Shown here piece by piece: positions 1 to 11,469 of a stretch of 64,000 nt of DNA. Every line of letters begins with the position of its first letter. Position 1 is the stretch's first letter. Both the position numbers and the translations under genes were made by a program. The stretch comes from JADJRH01 sp046351455. Its GTDB lineage: Bacteria > Myxococcota_A > Polyangia > Polyangiales > Polyangiaceae. Where the stretch lies: the NCBI GenBank assembly GCA_046351455.1, contig JAXLYM010000024.1:93817-157816 (forward strand), given 5' to 3'. The notes below the pieces were generated by a model that was not told the DNA's origin, did no database searches, and saw nothing but the letters and a program-made list of their open reading frames with translations.

Positions 1-540
1 GCATCGAGACCGACGCGATGCCCTGAGCACACTCCAAACATCGCGGGACGTTCCCCTCCCTTCGCGAACGACAGTGAGCGATTTGGGAGGGGCAGCCGAC
101 CGAAGGGCGGCTGGGGGTGGGCACCTCGAGATTCATTACACTTGAGAGGGAGATGACGGCGCGGGGGGTTGGGGCGCGCGGGCCTGCGTGAGACCGCGCA
201 CGTGCTGACCGCCACTGGGAGGCCGGAGTCCGGTCCGCGGAGGCGGAGCTCCGCCTGGCGGAGCGGAGTCCGGAGCGGATCGGACGCAGGCCTCGACGTT
301 GCTCGCGTCCTGCTCCGCTGCGGGAACTCGCTCCACCGGCGCTCAACTTCGTTCGCGCCTACGTTCGCTCAGACACGGTCATGGCGTAGCAGGCCGCTGC
401 GCTCGTGCGCGGTCCCACTCCGGCCCACGCCGTTCCAAAAAGTCTTTGGAAAAAGGGGATTCGGAGATGGGAGGAATGCTCGGGTGGGCACCCTCTTTTT
501 CCCTTCGATTCGGGGGCATCGCGGGGTATTACTCCGGGCC
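1..540. other. Leader region without a convincing gene
   Basis: Positions 3-26 read as the last seven codons of an upstream plus-strand gene ending in TGA, but too little is present to identify it. The rest holds the structured repeat at 53-125 and then G+C-rich sequence with no reading frame of convincing composition. The frame of the amidohydrolase is open back to 169, but the stretch before 541 is Arg/Ser-rich and lacks a lipoprotein-like start, so I treat it as untranslated. Confidence 0.5.
53..125. repeat. Dispersed hairpin repeat, copy 1
   Basis: CCCCTCCC (53-60) pairs with GGGAGGGG (85-92) around a conserved core that starts TTCGCGAAC and ends GAGCGATTT. A second small stem (CAGCC/GGCTG, 94-112) and the tail GGGGGTGGGCACC follow. 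The same layout recurs at 31261-31343 with one stem pair changed on both sides (T57-A88 here, G-C there), so the base pairing itself seems conserved. It may be a dispersed repetitive element or an RNA structure; its role is unknown. Confidence 0.6.
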
Positions 541-2214
541 ATGAAGGCACTCCGTCCGGCGCTCGCGGCGCTCCTGCTCACCGGGTGCGGCGCTGCGCCC
601 GGCTCTTCCCAAGGTGGCAGTTCCATGAACGCGACTCCGCGAGAGGACGCCGTGATTTATTTCGGCGCCACGGTGCATACGCTGGATCCGGCGCATCCCC
701 ACGCCAAGGGGGTCCGCGTCGAGAATGGGCGCATCACGCATGTGTTCGATGGGGATCCGGTCGATAGTCTTTCGGGGCGTCGGGTGAATCTCCATGGCGC
801 GGCGATCTTGCCCGGGCTCGTGGATGCGCACTTGCACCTTCGGTCGCTCGGGGCCGCGCAGAGAGAGGTGGATCTGCGCGGGACCACGTCTGTCGCCGAC
901 ATCGCCTCTCGCATCCGGGAGGCCGCGAAACAGGCTCCGGCCGGCGCCTGGATTCGCGGGCGCGGGTGGGACCAGAACGATTGGGATAAGCCGATGTTTC
1001 CGACGCACGCCGCCCTCGACGAGGCCGCGCCCGGACACCCGATCTGGCTGGAGCGCGTCGACGGACATGCGGTGTGGGTGAGCGGGTCCGTGCTGACGCT
1101 CGCAGGGGTCGGCGACGCGACGAAATCGCCCGCCGGCGGGGAGATCCTGCGCGACGACAAGGGCGCTCCGACTGGCGTGTTCGTGGACAATGCGGTGAAC
1201 CTGATCGCGGAGAAGCTCCCGCCCGCCTCCCCGGCCGAGCTGCGAGCCGACCTGGAGAAAGGCATGGATCTCTGTCGCCGCGCCGGGCTCACCGGGGTGC
1301 ACGATATGGGGACGGATCCGGCGGCGCTCCGCGAGCTTCAGGCCCTCGAAAAGGAGGGGAAGCTGACGTTGCGGGTGTACGCCTATCTCGGCGGTGACTG
1401 GCCCTCTGTGGAGGCGCTGCTGCACGCGCCGAAGGGCCCCGCGGACAGCCTCGTTCGCGTGATGGGCATCAAGCTGTTCGCGGACGGCGCGCTCGGCTCC
1501 CGCGGCGCGGCGCTGCTCGCTCCGTATTCCGACCGGCCGGACACGTCGGGTCTCCTCGTGACGCCCGCGGAGGAGCTCTATCGGCGCGCGAAGATCGCGC
1601 ACGACGCCGGCTACGACGTGACGATCCACGCCATCGGCGACAAGGGCAATCGCGTCGCGCTGGACACCCTCGCTCGCGTGGAAGGACAGGACCGCTCGCA
1701 TCACCACCGCGTCGAGCACGCGCAGGTCGTCTCGCCCGAGGATATCCCGCGATTTTCGTCTCTCGGCGTCATCGCGAGCATGCAGCCCACGCACGCGACG
1801 AGCGACATGCCCTGGGCCGAGGCGCGCGTCGGGGCCGATCGTATCAAGGGCGCTTATGCCTGGCGGACGATGCTCCGCGCCGGCGCGACTCTGGTGTTCG
1901 GATCGGACGCGCCGGTGGAGGACGAGAATCCTTGGTATGGAGTATACGCCGCGGTCACCCGCACGGACGCGAAGGGCTCTCCGAGAGGCGGGTGGCGGCC
2001 CGAGGAGCGACTCGATGTCATGGAGGCGATCACGGCTTTTTCCTGCACCCCCGACGAGATCGCGGGCGCGAAGGATCTGGGCGTGATCAAGCCGGGCGCC
2101 GTCGCGGATCTGACGATCGTCGCCGCGGATCCGGCGCTCGTCCCGCCTGAGGCGTTAAGGAACATGCGCACGCTCCGCACGGTCGTGGGAGGCCGAGAGG
2201 TGTACTCCGAATGA
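541..2214 (+). CDS. Amidohydrolase family lipoprotein (YtcJ-like)
   Basis: This 557-residue protein is a metal-dependent hydrolase of the amidohydrolase superfamily, YtcJ-like branch, which usually acts on amide or ester bonds of unknown small substrates. The ATG at 541 gives a short hydrophobic leader with a lipobox ending at Cys16 (LLTGC), so it is probably membrane-anchored outside the cytoplasm. The HxH metal motif is at His97/His99 (DAHLH). Downstream are the family's TIHAIGD and VEHAQ stretches and a GSDAPVE motif carrying the likely catalytic Asp. The frame stays open upstream to 169, but that part has no signal-like start. The substrate cannot be read from the sequence. It is the first gene of a run of plus-strand genes and has no obvious operon partner. 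Confidence 0.85.
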   Translation: MKALRPALAALLLTGCGAAPGSSQGGSSMNATPREDAVIYFGATVHTLDPAHPHAKGVRVENGRITHVFDGDPVDSLSGRRVNLHGAAILPGLVDAHLHLRSLGAAQREVDLRGTTSVADIASRIREAAKQAPAGAWIRGRGWDQNDWDKPMFPTHAALDEAAPGHPIWLERVDGHAVWVSGSVLTLAGVGDATKSPAGGEILRDDKGAPTGVFVDNAVNLIAEKLPPASPAELRADLEKGMDLCRRAGLTGVHDMGTDPAALRELQALEKEGKLTLRVYAYLGGDWPSVEALLHAPKGPADSLVRVMGIKLFADGALGSRGAALLAPYSDRPDTSGLLVTPAEELYRRAKIAHDAGYDVTIHAIGDKGNRVALDTLARVEGQDRSHHHRVEHAQVVSPEDIPRFSSLGVIASMQPTHATSDMPWAEARVGADRIKGAYAWRTMLRAGATLVFGSDAPVEDENPWYGVYAAVTRTDAKGSPRGGWRPEERLDVMEAITAFSCTPDEIAGAKDLGVIKPGAVADLTIVAADPALVPPEALRNMRTLRTVVGGREVYSE

Positions 2215-2265
2215 GGCTCTCCCGCGCCCGCACCGACGGCCCTTGTCCGTGCTAGAAGGCGGCGC

Positions 2266-3027
2266 GTGCCTCCGGAAACCGCTTCTCCTCCCGAAGACTC
2301 CATGATCCACCTGCGCGGCCTCGAAAAGAGGTACGCGTTCGGCGACACCCACGTGGAGGTGCTCCGGGGCATCGATCTGGACCTCTCGGCCGGTGAGTCG
2401 TGCGCCATCATGGGGCCCTCCGGCGTCGGCAAGAGCACCCTGCTCGGGTGCGTGGCCGGCCTCGTCGCCCCGGACGCCGGGACCGCGCACGTCCTCGGGG
2501 AGGACGTCGTCGCCGCGGACGACCGCAAGCGCACCGTGCTCCGGCGGCGGATGGGCATCGTGTACCAGTTCTTCCACCTCGTCCCGAACCTGACGGTGCG
2601 CGAGAACGTGGCGCTCCCCTTCCTCGTGGACGGGCTGCCCGCGGACGACGCGGCGGTGGACGGCCTCCTCGATCGCGTCGGCCTCAAGGCGCGGCGCGGC
2701 CACCTGCCGGCGCAGCTCTCCGGCGGCGAGATGCAGCTCGTCGCGATCGCGCGCGCCCTTGTAAAAAAGCCGAAACTGGTGCTCGCCGACGAGCCGACCG
2801 GCAACGTCAACGTGGAGACGGGGCGGCGAATTTTAGCGCTCCTCCTCGACGTGCTCGCGGAGGCCGGCGCGGCGCTGCTGCTCGTGACGCACCACCCGGA
2901 GCACGCGGCCCGGTTCCAGCGCGTGGAGTTCCTGAAGGACGGCGCGCTCGCGAAATATGCGACGCTCGCCGGGCCCGACGTGTCGCCTGCGGCTGTGCAC
3001 GATCGGCTGAAGAGCCTCGGGATTTAG
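2266..3027 (+). CDS. ABC transporter ATP-binding protein (LolD/MacB type)
   Basis: This 253-residue cytoplasmic ATPase belongs to the group that powers LolCDE/MacB/FtsE-type systems, which act on lipoproteins, peptides or cell-wall processes instead of importing solutes. Walker A GPSGVGKST is at about residues 50-58, followed by a Q-loop (YQFF), the LSGGE signature and Walker B LVLADEP. The GTG at 2266 has an AGAAGG-like ribosome site seven bases upstream; an ATG at 2302 (MIHLRG) is the alternative and matches the usual family start. The gene ends nine bases before an FtsX-type permease, which is surely its membrane partner. Confidence 0.88.
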   Translation: MPPETASPPEDSMIHLRGLEKRYAFGDTHVEVLRGIDLDLSAGESCAIMGPSGVGKSTLLGCVAGLVAPDAGTAHVLGEDVVAADDRKRTVLRRRMGIVYQFFHLVPNLTVRENVALPFLVDGLPADDAAVDGLLDRVGLKARRGHLPAQLSGGEMQLVAIARALVKKPKLVLADEPTGNVNVETGRRILALLLDVLAEAGAALLLVTHHPEHAARFQRVEFLKDGALAKYATLAGPDVSPAAVHDRLKSLGI

Positions 3028-3036
3028 GGGGGACAC

Positions 3037-5241
3037 GTGCTCGCGAGCTTCTTCGCCGCCCTCTTCGGGCGATTCGCGGCGCTCCTCAGCGCGCGCAACC
3101 TGCGGTCGGATCGCTTCGGCACGTGGGCCGCGATCCTCGGCGTCGCGCTCGGCACCGCGACGGTGAACGTGGTCCTGGTGCTGGACACGAACACGCGCGC
3201 GGTCGAGGCGAAATCGTGGGTCACGAACCCCGAGCTCGACGTGACGCCGACGACGGTGCGCCTGCAGGGCGTGCGCGCGGACGGCACGCCGATCCAAGCG
3301 GCCGACGCGAAGGTCGAGACGCACGAGGACTACGAGGTGATGCGCTCGGCGATCCGGCTCGGCTCGCTGTCCGCGTACCTCGTCGGCGCGCTGATCGTGT
3401 TCTTCACGTTCGCGGCCGTCATCGAGCGCCGCAAACGCCAGGTCGCCTTGTATCGAAGCCTCGGCGCGCAGCCGGAAGAGGTAGCGGCGATCTTCGTGCG
3501 CGAGGCGGTGATCGTCGCGGTGACGGGCGCCGTGCTCGGCGTGATCGGGGCGATCCCGCTCTCGTACGCGGCGGCGATCGCGGGCATGACGACGACGGGT
3601 CGCGCGCGCATCCACGTGCACGGAATGACGCTCCCGCTCGCGCGGATGACGATCGTCGCGGCGATCGGCGGCGCGACGGCGCTGCTCGGCGTGATCCGTC
3701 CGGTGCGCGACATCCTGAAGCTCCCGGTGGCCGACGCGCTCGCGGGCCGCGCGCACGAGAAGGTGACGGGCCCCACGCGCGTCCGAGGCCTCGCGCGCAT
3801 CGCGATGCCGTTCGCGGCGCTGCTCTTCGTGCTGATGCGCCCGTTCTTCGAGCGCGCGCTGCCATCGCTCGCGTTCTTCGCGCTGGAGGCCGGGATCGTG
3901 TGCGCGCTCGCGCTCGCGACCGTGATGCTGGTGCCGGATCTCGTGGGCTGGCTCGGCGGCGCGATGGCCCGCGTGATGCCGTCACGATCGTCCGCCGTGC
4001 GCTTCCTGGTGGCGCGCCGCGTGGAGCGTCGCGGGGCCGAGCTCGGGCTCCCGGTCGCGGGCATCATGCTCGTGTTCGCGCTGCTCCTGTCGCTGCACAT
4101 CGCGACGCACGCGCTCAAGCAAGAGGTGATGGCGTGGGCGCACGGCGGCGTCGAAAAGTGCGTGTTCTTCGTGCCGGATCTGCAAACGGATCGGCGCACG
4201 GGGAAGCTGCGTTTGCCGATCTGCAAGCCGGATCAGGATCCGGGCGATCCGGGCTGCGAGATCCCCGCGGCCGCGCGCGTCGCGAAGCACCTGTCGCCGC
4301 GCGCGGTGGCGATCCGCGTCTCGTCGCGCACGCCGTGGCCGAACGCGATCCACGCGGTGGAGAGCGGCGGCCTCAAGCGCTGGGCCGCGACGCTCGGCCG
4401 CCCGGATCTCGTGGCGATCGCGGATCGCTTCGGCCCCGGCACGATCCTCCTCTCGCGCATGATGGCGCGGCGCTACGGCGTGGCGGAGGGCGACTTCTTC
4501 GACGTGTCGGGCAAGGGCGGAGCGCGCCGCCTCCGCGTGATCGGCGTGACGGACGACATCGGCTATTCGCTGGTGCTGGAGGCGTACCGCAACAGCAAGA
4601 CGTACGGCGTGATCGACGAGGCCGACGCGGATCTGATCGCCCCTTATTCGCGGCCGATCGGTGATTCGCTCGTGGTCCTGGACGGCGAGTCGCCCGCGCA
4701 GCCCGACATCCTCGCGCTCGGCCCCTTCCCCTTCGGCGACCGCGCGAAGACGGACGCGGGCCGCGATTTTCAAGCTTCGCTCCGCGGCGTGCGCGTGATG
4801 CCCGGCGAATTCTACATGGCGGAGCGCGTCCGCGAGACGGGCCGCGACTTCCAGATCTTCGACGTGATCCTCTTCCTCACGACGCTGCTCGCGGCGATCG
4901 GCGTGGCGAACCAGCTCGCGATCTACGTGCACGCCCGCAAGAACGAGCTGCTCCTCTACCGCACGCTCGGCATGACGGCGCCGGAGGTGCGACGCCTCGT
5001 GATCGGCGAGGGCGCGTTCACGGGCCTCGTCGGCGGCGCGCTCGCGGTGGCCCTCGGCGTACCGTTGGGCTTCGCGAGCGTGGGCGCGCTGCGAGCGGTC
5101 TCGGCCTTCGACGTCACGTTCGATCTGCCGCCCCGGTACATCGTGCTCACGCTCGTCGCGGCCGTCGTCCTCTCGCTCGTGGCGTCGCTCTATCCGGCGC
5201 GCCGCGCGAGCGTCTCGACCGCGCGCGTGGAATCGGATTAA
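3037..5241 (+). CDS. ABC transporter permease with two FtsX domains
   Basis: This 734-residue inner-membrane permease has an N-terminal membrane segment and two FtsX cores. One follows residue ~110 (hydrophobic run, then an ERRKRQVALYRSLGA loop); the other is near the C-terminus (ARKNELLLYRTLGM loop and three hydrophobic segments). Between them lies a long extracytoplasmic region. It is longer than LolC/LolE (about 400 residues), resembling duplicated MacB/FtsX-like permeases. The GTG start at 3037 is preceded by GGGGGG nine bases after the stop of the ATPase gene, so the two are one operon. The cargo (lipoprotein export, efflux or other) cannot be told. Confidence 0.85.
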   Translation: MLASFFAALFGRFAALLSARNLRSDRFGTWAAILGVALGTATVNVVLVLDTNTRAVEAKSWVTNPELDVTPTTVRLQGVRADGTPIQAADAKVETHEDYEVMRSAIRLGSLSAYLVGALIVFFTFAAVIERRKRQVALYRSLGAQPEEVAAIFVREAVIVAVTGAVLGVIGAIPLSYAAAIAGMTTTGRARIHVHGMTLPLARMTIVAAIGGATALLGVIRPVRDILKLPVADALAGRAHEKVTGPTRVRGLARIAMPFAALLFVLMRPFFERALPSLAFFALEAGIVCALALATVMLVPDLVGWLGGAMARVMPSRSSAVRFLVARRVERRGAELGLPVAGIMLVFALLLSLHIATHALKQEVMAWAHGGVEKCVFFVPDLQTDRRTGKLRLPICKPDQDPGDPGCEIPAAARVAKHLSPRAVAIRVSSRTPWPNAIHAVESGGLKRWAATLGRPDLVAIADRFGPGTILLSRMMARRYGVAEGDFFDVSGKGGARRLRVIGVTDDIGYSLVLEAYRNSKTYGVIDEADADLIAPYSRPIGDSLVVLDGESPAQPDILALGPFPFGDRAKTDAGRDFQASLRGVRVMPGEFYMAERVRETGRDFQIFDVILFLTTLLAAIGVANQLAIYVHARKNELLLYRTLGMTAPEVRRLVIGEGAFTGLVGGALAVALGVPLGFASVGALRAVSAFDVTFDLPPRYIVLTLVAAVVLSLVASLYPARRASVSTARVESD

Positions 5242-5254
5242 GAGAGAGGCTCCG

Positions 5255-5737
5255 ATGAGCGACGAAGGCTTCAAGCGCGACGACGCGCCCCGCCACGAGG
5301 GGCCCGCACGATCATCTCCGTACCCCATCTCGCGCCTCGCGCCGGTGCACGATCTGATCGACGTCGCGCGCGAAATCCAGGAGGCCGACCGCGTCCTCGG
5401 CACGGTGACCGGCGGCAAGCTGCAGCTCCTCGCGCGGCAGATCCGATCGCTGCAGGAGCAGGCGCGCGCCCTCCTGGAGCAGGCGCACCGCGACGCCGAG
5501 CTGCACCGCGCGACGTGCAATTTCAAGCGGCGCCCCGGGCACACGTACCACTTCTATCGGCGGCCCGACGGCAAGCTCTACGTGTCGATGCTCTCTCCGG
5601 AGGACTGGCGCGGTCACCCGCCGCACGAATTCGTGGGCTCCTACCGTCTCGAACAAGACATGTCGTGGACGCCCGAAGAGCAGATCGAGTCGGTCGACGC
5701 CGAGCGATCGAAGCTGCCGCCGCTGCTCGGGAGCTGA
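5255..5737 (+). CDS. DUF2452 family protein
   Basis: This 160-residue soluble protein has no signal peptide. It matches what I know of DUF2452: a helical central part rich in Leu/Gln/Glu (residues ~45-85), then a conserved block with YHFYRRPDG and LSPEDW, which is the family's most recognisable part. Function is unknown. It starts 13 bases after the permease, with an AGAGAGAGG ribosome site, so it is probably cotranscribed with the ABC genes, although nothing in it suggests a transport role. Confidence 0.75.
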   Translation: MSDEGFKRDDAPRHEGPARSSPYPISRLAPVHDLIDVAREIQEADRVLGTVTGGKLQLLARQIRSLQEQARALLEQAHRDAELHRATCNFKRRPGHTYHFYRRPDGKLYVSMLSPEDWRGHPPHEFVGSYRLEQDMSWTPEEQIESVDAERSKLPPLLGS

Positions 5738-5841
5738 GCCGTCCGGCCCTCGTGACGACGACACCAGCCTCGGGGAAAAAAGGGGCAGCCGGGGCAGAAT
5801 CCAGGTGAGAGCATGTAGGCGCGTCTGTTAGACTTTGGCCT

Positions 5842-8064
5842 ATGCTTGCAGTTTTCCGTGCTCGTTCTCTGTTCGCTCGCACCGCGGTCGGCCTCGCCGC
5901 CGGTGCGACGCTCGTCCTCGCGACCGGCGCGGCCTCCGCGGTCGATCCGGTCCTGCGCCATCAAGAAGACACGCGGGGAGATGTTCGGGTGTTCGGCAGC
6001 ACCCTCGCCTTCGACTGCGGCGCGGGCGTCTCGGCTCCCGCCGGCGCGGTCGCTTCGTGCGCGAGCGAGCTGAACGTCACCGACACGGCCCCCGACATCT
6101 ACTTCCGCGACAACACCGCGAACGCGTCGATCAACCCGACGGACGCGCGCACCTCGGCGACGCTCGATCTGCCGCCGAACTCGATGGTCACGTACGCGCG
6201 CCTCTACTGGTCCGCGCTCAAGCAGGGCCCGGATCCGGACCCGAACGCGACGCTCGACTGGCTCGGCGGGCCGCAGCAGGAGATCACCGCGGACCAGACG
6301 TGGGTGATCCCGTACGGCCTCCCGGCGCACCCGGACTGGTACTATTACCAGGCGACCGGCGACGCGACGGACTTCGTGTCGACGTGGGGCGCCGGCGATT
6401 TCCGCGTGAGCGACGTCGAGTCGCTGGTGTTCGCGGGCCTCGAGGTGGACCGCGCGTTCTCGGCGTGGACGCTCGTCGTGTTCTACGAGGCCGACGGGGA
6501 GGAGCTGCGCAACCTCGCTCTGTTCGACGGCTTCACCGCGATCGATCCGGGCCTCGCGCAGCCGAGCGCGGAGGTCACGCTGGACGGCTTCGTCGTGCCG
6601 CAGGGCTTCACCGCGAAGATGAGCGCGATCACGTACGAAGGCGACAAGGCGTACACGGGCGATCACTTCACCTTCAACGGCGGCCAGCTCACCGACGCGC
6701 TGAACCCGTTCGACAACTTCTTCAACTCCTCGCGATCGAACCTCGGCGTGCCGATGTCGGGCGCGGCCGACGTGCCGGCCTTCAGCGGCGCCCCGGGCTC
6801 GATGGCCGGCTACGATCTCGACACGGTCGACGTGACCGAGCTCCTGAACCCCGGCGACACGTCCGCGACGGTCGGCGCCGATTCGAGCCTCGACATCTTC
6901 TTCCTCGGCGGCTTCGTGACCTCGGTGACGAACCTCGCGCCGAAGTTCGCGGTGACGAAGACCGTGCAGGATCTGAACGGCGGCGCGGTCGTCACGGGCG
7001 ACGTGCTGGAGTTCACGATCAGCGCGACGAACGTCGGCAACGACACGGGCGCGAAGGTCACGATCTCCGACTACGTGGGCCCCGGCATGCAGTACGACGC
7101 CGGCTCGCTGCAGATCACGAAGGGCGGCGGCGAAGGCAGCAAGACCGACGCGGTCGACAACGACGAGGCCGAGTGGGTGCAGAACCAGAAGACGGTCTTC
7201 TTCTACGTCGGCCAGAACGCCGTCCCCGGTGAGGGCGGCGACGTCGCGCCGGGCGAGATGGTCGAGGTGAAGTTCCGCGTGAAGGTCACCGCGTCGAGCG
7301 GCCAGACCCTCACGAACCAGGCCGTGCTCGGGGCCGAGGGCGCCGCGGGCGGGCCGCACAAGGACTACCTCTCGGACAGCGATCCGCAGAAGGTCGGCAA
7401 CCAGCCGCTCGTGGTCCAGGTCGATCAATGCACGATGGATTCGCAGTGCAGCGGCGACACCCCGCACTGCGACATCGAGACGCACACGTGCATCGGCTGC
7501 CAGACCGACGCGGACTGCAAGGATCCGAAGGCCCCCGCCTGCCAGCCGAACGGCTCGTGCGGCGAGTGCTCCGCGACGAACGACAAGCTCTGCATCGACG
7601 ACAAGCCGGTGTGCAACGTGATGGCCGGCGTCTGCGTCCTCTGCACGAGCCAGGATCCGTCGGCGTGCCTCATGTCGCCGGACGGCCCGCAGTGCGTGGG
7701 CGGCATGAACGGCGCCGTGCACTGCGGCTGCTTCCAGGACTCCGACTGCGGCGGCGCGAACAGCGGCAAGGTGTGCGATCCGAAGGCCGAGATCTGCGTC
7801 GACGGCTGCAAGGGCGAAGGCGGAAACGGCTGCCCCGATGGCAAGGAGTGCTCGTCGAAGGACTCCACGATCGGCGCCTGCGTGGACGTGATGGGCACGG
7901 GCGGCTCCGGCGGCTCCGGCGGCGGCTCGGGCACGGACCCGGGCGACAACGGGCAGTGCGGCTGCTCGATCCCCGGCGGCGACACGCGCGACGCCGGCTT
8001 CGCCATCGCGGCCCTCGGGCTCGCGGCGTTCGCGGCTCGTCGTCGCAAGAACCGCTCGGCCTGA
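5842..8064 (+). CDS. Secreted surface protein with DUF11-like and Cys-rich parts and MYXO-CTERM-like end
   Basis: This 740-residue exported protein has an N-terminal signal peptide of about 34 residues (cleavage near TGAASA). Next is a long beta-rich region, then a DUF11/isopeptide-type segment (about residues 370-490, with APKFAVTKTV and a TVSATNVGN-like run). A Cys-rich region follows, with repeats of the form CxxDxxC...C and CVGGMNG, then a Gly/Ser linker (GGSGGSGGGSG). The end has a CGCSIPGG motif, a hydrophobic helix and an RRRK tail, the three-part layout of MYXO-CTERM/GlyGly-type sorting signals. It is therefore probably processed and anchored on the outer surface. Partner or ligand is unknown. 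Confidence 0.75.
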   Translation: MLAVFRARSLFARTAVGLAAGATLVLATGAASAVDPVLRHQEDTRGDVRVFGSTLAFDCGAGVSAPAGAVASCASELNVTDTAPDIYFRDNTANASINPTDARTSATLDLPPNSMVTYARLYWSALKQGPDPDPNATLDWLGGPQQEITADQTWVIPYGLPAHPDWYYYQATGDATDFVSTWGAGDFRVSDVESLVFAGLEVDRAFSAWTLVVFYEADGEELRNLALFDGFTAIDPGLAQPSAEVTLDGFVVPQGFTAKMSAITYEGDKAYTGDHFTFNGGQLTDALNPFDNFFNSSRSNLGVPMSGAADVPAFSGAPGSMAGYDLDTVDVTELLNPGDTSATVGADSSLDIFFLGGFVTSVTNLAPKFAVTKTVQDLNGGAVVTGDVLEFTISATNVGNDTGAKVTISDYVGPGMQYDAGSLQITKGGGEGSKTDAVDNDEAEWVQNQKTVFFYVGQNAVPGEGGDVAPGEMVEVKFRVKVTASSGQTLTNQAVLGAEGAAGGPHKDYLSDSDPQKVGNQPLVVQVDQCTMDSQCSGDTPHCDIETHTCIGCQTDADCKDPKAPACQPNGSCGECSATNDKLCIDDKPVCNVMAGVCVLCTSQDPSACLMSPDGPQCVGGMNGAVHCGCFQDSDCGGANSGKVCDPKAEICVDGCKGEGGNGCPDGKECSSKDSTIGACVDVMGTGGSGGSGGGSGTDPGDNGQCGCSIPGGDTRDAGFAIAALGLAAFAARRRKNRSA

Positions 8065-8185
8065 GAGCGGCTTCGGGGGGGTTCACCGCCACGGTGAATT
8101 TTCGTCCACCCGTAAATCATTTACATACGAAGAGTCATCTTTACGACGCGCGAGCTTTCCGCTTATAGGAAGAGTGGGAGCACCT

Positions 8186-8728
8186 ATGCAGCGCGCGCAG
8201 ATGGCACTTTTCTTCGGGAGCGTCGGCCTGTTCTTGATCGGCCTCAACTGCGCCGAGGGGTCGCGCAACAACACGGGCGGCTCGAGCGCCGGCGGCTCGA
8301 ACACGGGCGGCTCCGTGATCGGCGGCAGCACGAGCAACGGCGGCAGCGGCGGCTCCACGACCACGTCGACCACCAGCACCACCTCGACGACGACCACGCC
8401 GTCGATGACGACGACCACCACGACGACGACCACCACGACGACGACTTCGAGCGGCAGCGCCGGCTGCGACATGATCACGTGCACGCTGATGTGCGTGCAG
8501 AGCAACGAATGCGGGCAGTGCCAGGGCTCGACGTGCATGTGTGTGCCGTTCGACCAGTGCTTCCCGTCCGGCGGCGTCGGCGGCGGCTTCCCCTCCGGCG
8601 GTGTCGGCGGTGGCTTCCCCTCCGGCGGCGTCGGCGGCGGCTTCCCCTCCGGCGGCGTCGGCGGCGGGTTCGGCGGTGGCTTCGGCGGATTCGGCGGATT
8701 CGGTACCGGCGGCGCCGGCGGGATGTGA
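8186..8728 (+). CDS. Small Thr/Gly-rich cell-envelope protein with tandem repeats
   Basis: This 180-residue protein has an N-terminal hydrophobic stretch ending at Cys22 (LIGLNC), a poor but possible lipobox. A Gly/Ser/Asn-rich part and a long Thr run follow (about residues 50-95, mostly ACG/ACC codons). Then comes a small Cys cluster (CDMITCTLMC, CGQCQG, CMC) and a C-terminal part made of four copies of FPSGGVGGG plus degenerate Gly/Phe units. The ATG at 8186 has a GGAG site seven bases upstream; an in-frame GTG lies at 8174. The make-up suggests a surface or spacer protein. I do not recognise a family. Confidence 0.6.
   Translation: MQRAQMALFFGSVGLFLIGLNCAEGSRNNTGGSSAGGSNTGGSVIGGSTSNGGSGGSTTTSTTSTTSTTTTPSMTTTTTTTTTTTTTSSGSAGCDMITCTLMCVQSNECGQCQGSTCMCVPFDQCFPSGGVGGGFPSGGVGGGFPSGGVGGGFPSGGVGGGFGGGFGGFGGFGTGGAGGM
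8561..8668 (+). repeat. 27-bp coding tandem repeat, four copies
   Basis: Four nearly identical 27-bp units start at 8561, 8588, 8615 and 8642, each encoding FPSGGVGGG. The differences are mainly third-position changes (for example GGC to GGT in unit 2), so the peptide is kept. It lies inside the gene at 8186 and could vary in copy number by slippage. Confidence 0.85.
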
Positions 8729-8783
8729 TCCGCACCCAATCCGCTTGGCCCGCCGGCCGGGCCCGGATATTCCTGTCTTGAGC

Positions 8784-10937
<2,154 letters not shown>

Positions 10938-10998
10938 CGTTCTGCTTCGCCGGACGCGGGGGCCGCTGTATCTTCGGTCCTTCTTTCGAGGTTCACGC

Positions 10999-11469
10999 AT
11001 GCTCCGCGTCGGCGACATTGCTCCCCCCATCGATGCCGTCACGAGCCTTGGTACGCGGTTCGTGCTGGCCGAGCAGCAGGGGCTCTGCACCGTCGTCTAC
11101 TTCTTCCCGAAGGCGTTCACGCCCGGCTGCACCGCGGAGGCCAAGCACTTCCGCGACAACCAGGTGGAGCTGGAGCTCGCGGGCGCGAGCGTCGTCGGCG
11201 TGAGCACCGACGCTCACGAGACGCAGTGCCGCTTCGCTCAGTCGGTGGACGCGCGGTTCCCGCTCATCGCGGACGCGGATCGCCGCATCTCGCGAGCGTA
11301 CGACGTGCTGTGGCCCCTCATCGGCATCGCGCACCGCGTGACGTACATCGTGAGCCCCGAGCGCGTGATCGAGGCCGTCTTCCGGCACGAGCTCGACGCC
11401 GACGCGCACCGCGACGACGTGCTCACCTTCGTGAACAAGAAATTCCGCGCGCTGCGGAGCGTGGGATGA
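10999..11469 (+). CDS. Peroxiredoxin (AhpC/TSA, BCP-like)
   Basis: This 156-residue thiol peroxidase would reduce hydrogen peroxide or organic hydroperoxides in the cytoplasm. The peroxidatic Cys44 lies in FTPGCTAEAK, matching the PxxxTPxC signature of the BCP/PrxQ group. The resolving Cys five residues further in typical BCP is absent; Cys77 (HETQC) might take its place, or the enzyme may be 1-Cys. Length fits the family. The stop overlaps the start of the next gene by four bases (ATGA), which suggests translational coupling, though the two products have no known link. Confidence 0.85.
   Translation: MLRVGDIAPPIDAVTSLGTRFVLAEQQGLCTVVYFFPKAFTPGCTAEAKHFRDNQVELELAGASVVGVSTDAHETQCRFAQSVDARFPLIADADRRISRAYDVLWPLIGIAHRVTYIVSPERVIEAVFRHELDADAHRDDVLTFVNKKFRALRSVG

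Noticed and set aside
529..1794. 421-codon minus-strand frame opposite the amidohydrolase
   Set aside because: Composition of a shadow, no motif; the plus strand has the metal site and lipobox.
8561..8668. 27-bp repeats as a CRISPR array
   Set aside because: Units are contiguous without spacers and encode a Gly-rich peptide in frame.
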